From: Promethearchaeota archaeon
GTDB taxonomy: Archaea > Asgardarchaeota > Lokiarchaeia > Sigyniarchaeales > SOKP01
Length of the DNA: 7,451 nucleotides
Assembly (NCBI GenBank): GCA_019894815.1
Contig: JAGXNU010000031.1
Location: forward strand, 6,951 to 14,401
Direction: 5' to 3'
A program made the position numbers and the translations under genes. Of this stretch, positions 5,998 to 7,451 are shown one piece after another. Position 1 is the first letter of the stretch. Every line of letters starts with the position of its first letter. The notes below the pieces were generated by a model. The model searched no databases, had not been told where the DNA came from, and saw nothing but the letters and a program-made list of their open reading frames with translations.

Positions 5998-7224
5998 TTA
6001 CTTTGAACTCTCAATATCAACATTAATTAAGTTATAATCCCTTGAACCTAATCCTAATTCTTCGGCAACTTTAAGTTGAATCTCCCAGTGTTTCGAAATA
6101 TTACCATCCTCATTAAGATCAAGTTTTCCGGAGCTTGGATCAAAACGAGGGATGTAAGAAAACCATTCATTATTAGCATTTTTTGGAAGATTCTTAACTA
6201 CAGAAAGAATTGAATGAGGATTAATCATTGATTCATGAGTTAAATCCACACATGCTTGATCTAATGCGACGGGGTCCAAGGATGATAATATCCCAATATC
6301 TGGAACAAAAGGAACATCAGAAGAACCGCAATCACATTGCCAAGTGATATCTATAGCATAATTGATGTAGAACATTTTGTTATCACCGAAATATTCTACC
6401 ACACCTTTAGCATTATCAACCATCTGGGTAATAAATTCCTCGTTCGTGGAATTTCCAATATCAAATACGCCTTGTTCACAAACAGATCTGCACAAATAAC
6501 AATATCTGCATTTATCCCAATCTTTTTTCAATATTCTATCATCACCCTTTGATAAAGCTTTAGTTGGACACACATCAACACATTTCTCACAATCTAGAAC
6601 GCATTTTTCATATTTAAGGGAGAATTTCTTGCTCATATGTGCTTGTACCTTTCCCCCTTTACTCACGCACCCAATGCCCAAATTTTTAATTGCGCCCCCA
6701 AATCCAGTTCCTGAATGTCCTTTAAAATGAGTGGCTAAAACAAGAAAATCAAATTCCCGTAAGCGACCCCCAACTAAAACTTCCTTGAAATTTTTTCCAC
6801 TTATTTTTTGAATTTCATAATCTGTTCCATCAACTCCATCAAGCATGAGAATTGGTGCTCCCATCGTTTCACTTGTAAATCCATGTTGTAAAGCGACGCT
6901 TAAATATTCTTCTTCATTGGCTCTACCGCTATATTCTGTATGCTTGCCAGATATGTGTTCCGGCAAACCCCATCCACAAGATTCTGCTAATGAGGGAATT
7001 CCGTCTAGCTCTTTTATATAATCACATAGGAATCGAAGGTATGAAGGTCTTAAATATCTCGTGTTTTCAAGCGCTCCAAAATGAGTTTTTACGACTACTT
7101 TATCTCCACTTCTAATTTTTTCCTCAAATCCAAGTTTTTTCAAGGATAGAGGACCCTTCACTTTACTCATGCTTTGTTCATGAGATTGAGAACGAGCCGT
7201 AAAATAGTATACATCTGACTTCAT
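5998..7224 (-). CDS. DUF362 protein with two [4Fe-4S] ferredoxin motifs
   Basis: A 408-residue soluble protein of the DUF362 family, an uncharacterised archaeal/bacterial group presumed to take part in electron transfer. The N-terminal part begins with DVYYFTAR and contains the family blocks KVVVKTHFGALENTRYLRP, the GGAIKNLGIGCVSKGGK loop (around 176-192) and LVLATHFKGH. An inserted ferredoxin-like domain has Cys208, Cys212, Cys215 and Cys219-Pro (CX3CX2CX3CP), then Cys239, Cys242, Cys245 and Cys249 (CX2CX2CX3C), suited to two [4Fe-4S] clusters. A Cys-Asp-Cys-Gly motif at 297-300 and the block SSLDPVALDQACVDL further on are also typical of the family. Redox partner and substrate are unknown. 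ATG at 7224 is chosen because the TATA box lies about 30 nt upstream and the alignment-like start M-K-S-D-V-Y-Y fits the family; an in-frame TTG at 7233 would add three residues. Confidence 0.88.
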   Translation of the reverse strand: MKSDVYYFTARSQSHEQSMSKVKGPLSLKKLGFEEKIRSGDKVVVKTHFGALENTRYLRPSYLRFLCDYIKELDGIPSLAESCGWGLPEHISGKHTEYSGRANEEEYLSVALQHGFTSETMGAPILMLDGVDGTDYEIQKISGKNFKEVLVGGRLREFDFLVLATHFKGHSGTGFGGAIKNLGIGCVSKGGKVQAHMSKKFSLKYEKCVLDCEKCVDVCPTKALSKGDDRILKKDWDKCRYCYLCRSVCEQGVFDIGNSTNEEFITQMVDNAKGVVEYFGDNKMFYINYAIDITWQCDCGSSDVPFVPDIGILSSLDPVALDQACVDLTHESMINPHSILSVVKNLPKNANNEWFSYIPRFDPSSGKLDLNEDGNISKHWEIQLKVAEELGLGSRDYNLINVDIESSK

Positions 7225-7249
7225 TATTATCAAGTTTTATGATTATTTG

Positions 7250-7258
7250 TATATAGTA
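7250..7258 (-). promoter_or_regulatory. TATA box of the DUF362 gene
   Basis: On the minus strand the sequence reads ACTATATAC, preceded by an A-rich stretch that could serve as a BRE. Its centre is about 30 nt before the ATG at 7224, giving a leader of only a few nucleotides and no Shine-Dalgarno site. This spacing argues against the TTG at 7233. Confidence 0.5.
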
Positions 7259-7310
7259 TTTTTATTTTCATATTTTATTATAAATAATACTAAGTGTGAT
7301 TCATAGTTGA

Positions 7311-7327
7311 TAAAAACCAAGAAAAAT
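7311..7327 (-). terminator. Possible oligo-T terminator of the minus-strand gene entering from the right
   Basis: On the minus strand there are two T5 runs (complement of 7322-7326 and 7312-7316), about 80-95 nt after the putative stop at 7408 and before the DUF362 promoter. This is a weak signal, suggested by position and T content only. Confidence 0.3.
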
Positions 7328-7362
7328 CTGGACATTATTTAAAATGAAATAGCATTTACATA

Positions 7363-7387
7363 TTTTTTTTATTTTTTTTATTTTTTT
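7363..7387. repeat. Triple T-tract, T8-A-T8-A-T7
   Basis: Three T-runs of eight, eight and seven bases are separated by single A residues, giving a period of nine base pairs. On the plus strand this resembles a strong archaeal oligo-T terminator. On the minus strand it is an A-tract array lying just downstream of the putative stop at 7408. It codes for nothing. It may end an unrecognised plus-strand transcript or simply produce stiff or curved DNA. Confidence 0.6.
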
Positions 7388-7407
7388 CTAAACTTTATCT
7401 AAGTACT

Positions 7408-7451
7408 CTAAACTAATCGCTTTCCTATTTCTGCTAAATCAAGTTTACCAC
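7408..7451 (-). CDS. Putative C-terminus of a gene continuing beyond the right edge
   Basis: One minus-strand frame is open from the edge to a TAG at 7408-7410 and reads GKLDLAEIGKRLV. The charged amphipathic helix-like ending is plausible for a protein C-terminus, whereas the other two minus-strand frames hit stops within a few codons. Thirteen residues are too few to name a family. It would be in tandem with the DUF362 gene, about 180 nt upstream of that gene's ATG. Confidence 0.35.
   Translation of the reverse strand, partial: GKLDLAEIGKRLV

Noticed and set aside
6337..6552. 71-codon plus-strand frame opposite the DUF362 gene
   Set aside because: It covers the ferredoxin-motif region of a clearly real minus-strand gene and has no supporting signals.
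7225..7233. TTG at 7233 as start of the DUF362 gene
   Set aside because: ATG at 7224 fits the TATA spacing and the usual N-terminus of the family; the TTG would add only three residues.
1..7451. CRISPR array, insertion sequence, prophage or defence system
   Set aside because: No regularly spaced direct repeats, transposase or integrase motifs, terminal inverted repeats or known defence domains are visible; base composition looks uniform throughout.

Overview
This is a low-GC stretch that looks archaeal. TATA-like boxes lie about 20-35 nt upstream of several starts, 5' leaders are apparently very short or absent, and probable gene ends are marked by oligo-T tracts rather than GC-rich hairpins. 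The protein families (archaeal-type TldD/TldE, DUF2284, DUF362 ferredoxin-like, a GIFT/DUF4350-like protein) and the Lys/Asn/Ile-rich composition fit an Asgard archaeon, perhaps Lokiarchaeia-like. That lineage call is an inference from style and content, because no rRNA or other phylogenetic marker is present.

Layout from left to right: (1) a plus-strand gene for a small Cys-rich DUF2284 protein (78-635). It converges, with a gap of only 29 nt, on (2) a minus-strand full-length adenylosuccinate synthetase gene, purA (665-1975). (3) A divergent intergenic region of about 180 nt holds promoters for purA and for (4) a plus-strand protein (2154-3092) with a GIFT/DUF4350-like alpha/beta domain followed by a coiled coil and a charged tail. 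(5) A tightly coupled tldD-tldE operon (3223-5935) encodes the two halves of the TldD/TldE metalloprotease. (6) It converges, across an AT-only inverted repeat, on (7) a minus-strand DUF362 protein with two [4Fe-4S] motifs (5998-7224). (8) The last 227 nt hold that gene's promoter, a striking triple T-tract, and probably the last codons of another minus-strand gene that continues past the right edge.

Only tldD and tldE form an evident operon. The other genes appear to be single transcription units, and no shared pathway is visible: there is one purine-biosynthesis enzyme, one protease pair, two iron-sulfur or metal-binding orphan families and one possible membrane- or scaffold-associated coiled-coil protein. 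I see no mobile element, CRISPR array, tRNA or rRNA. The points most worth following up are the GIFT-like coiled-coil protein, which resembles the N-terminal domain of eukaryotic IFT52, and a set of unusual substitutions in otherwise invariant PurA active-site motifs.
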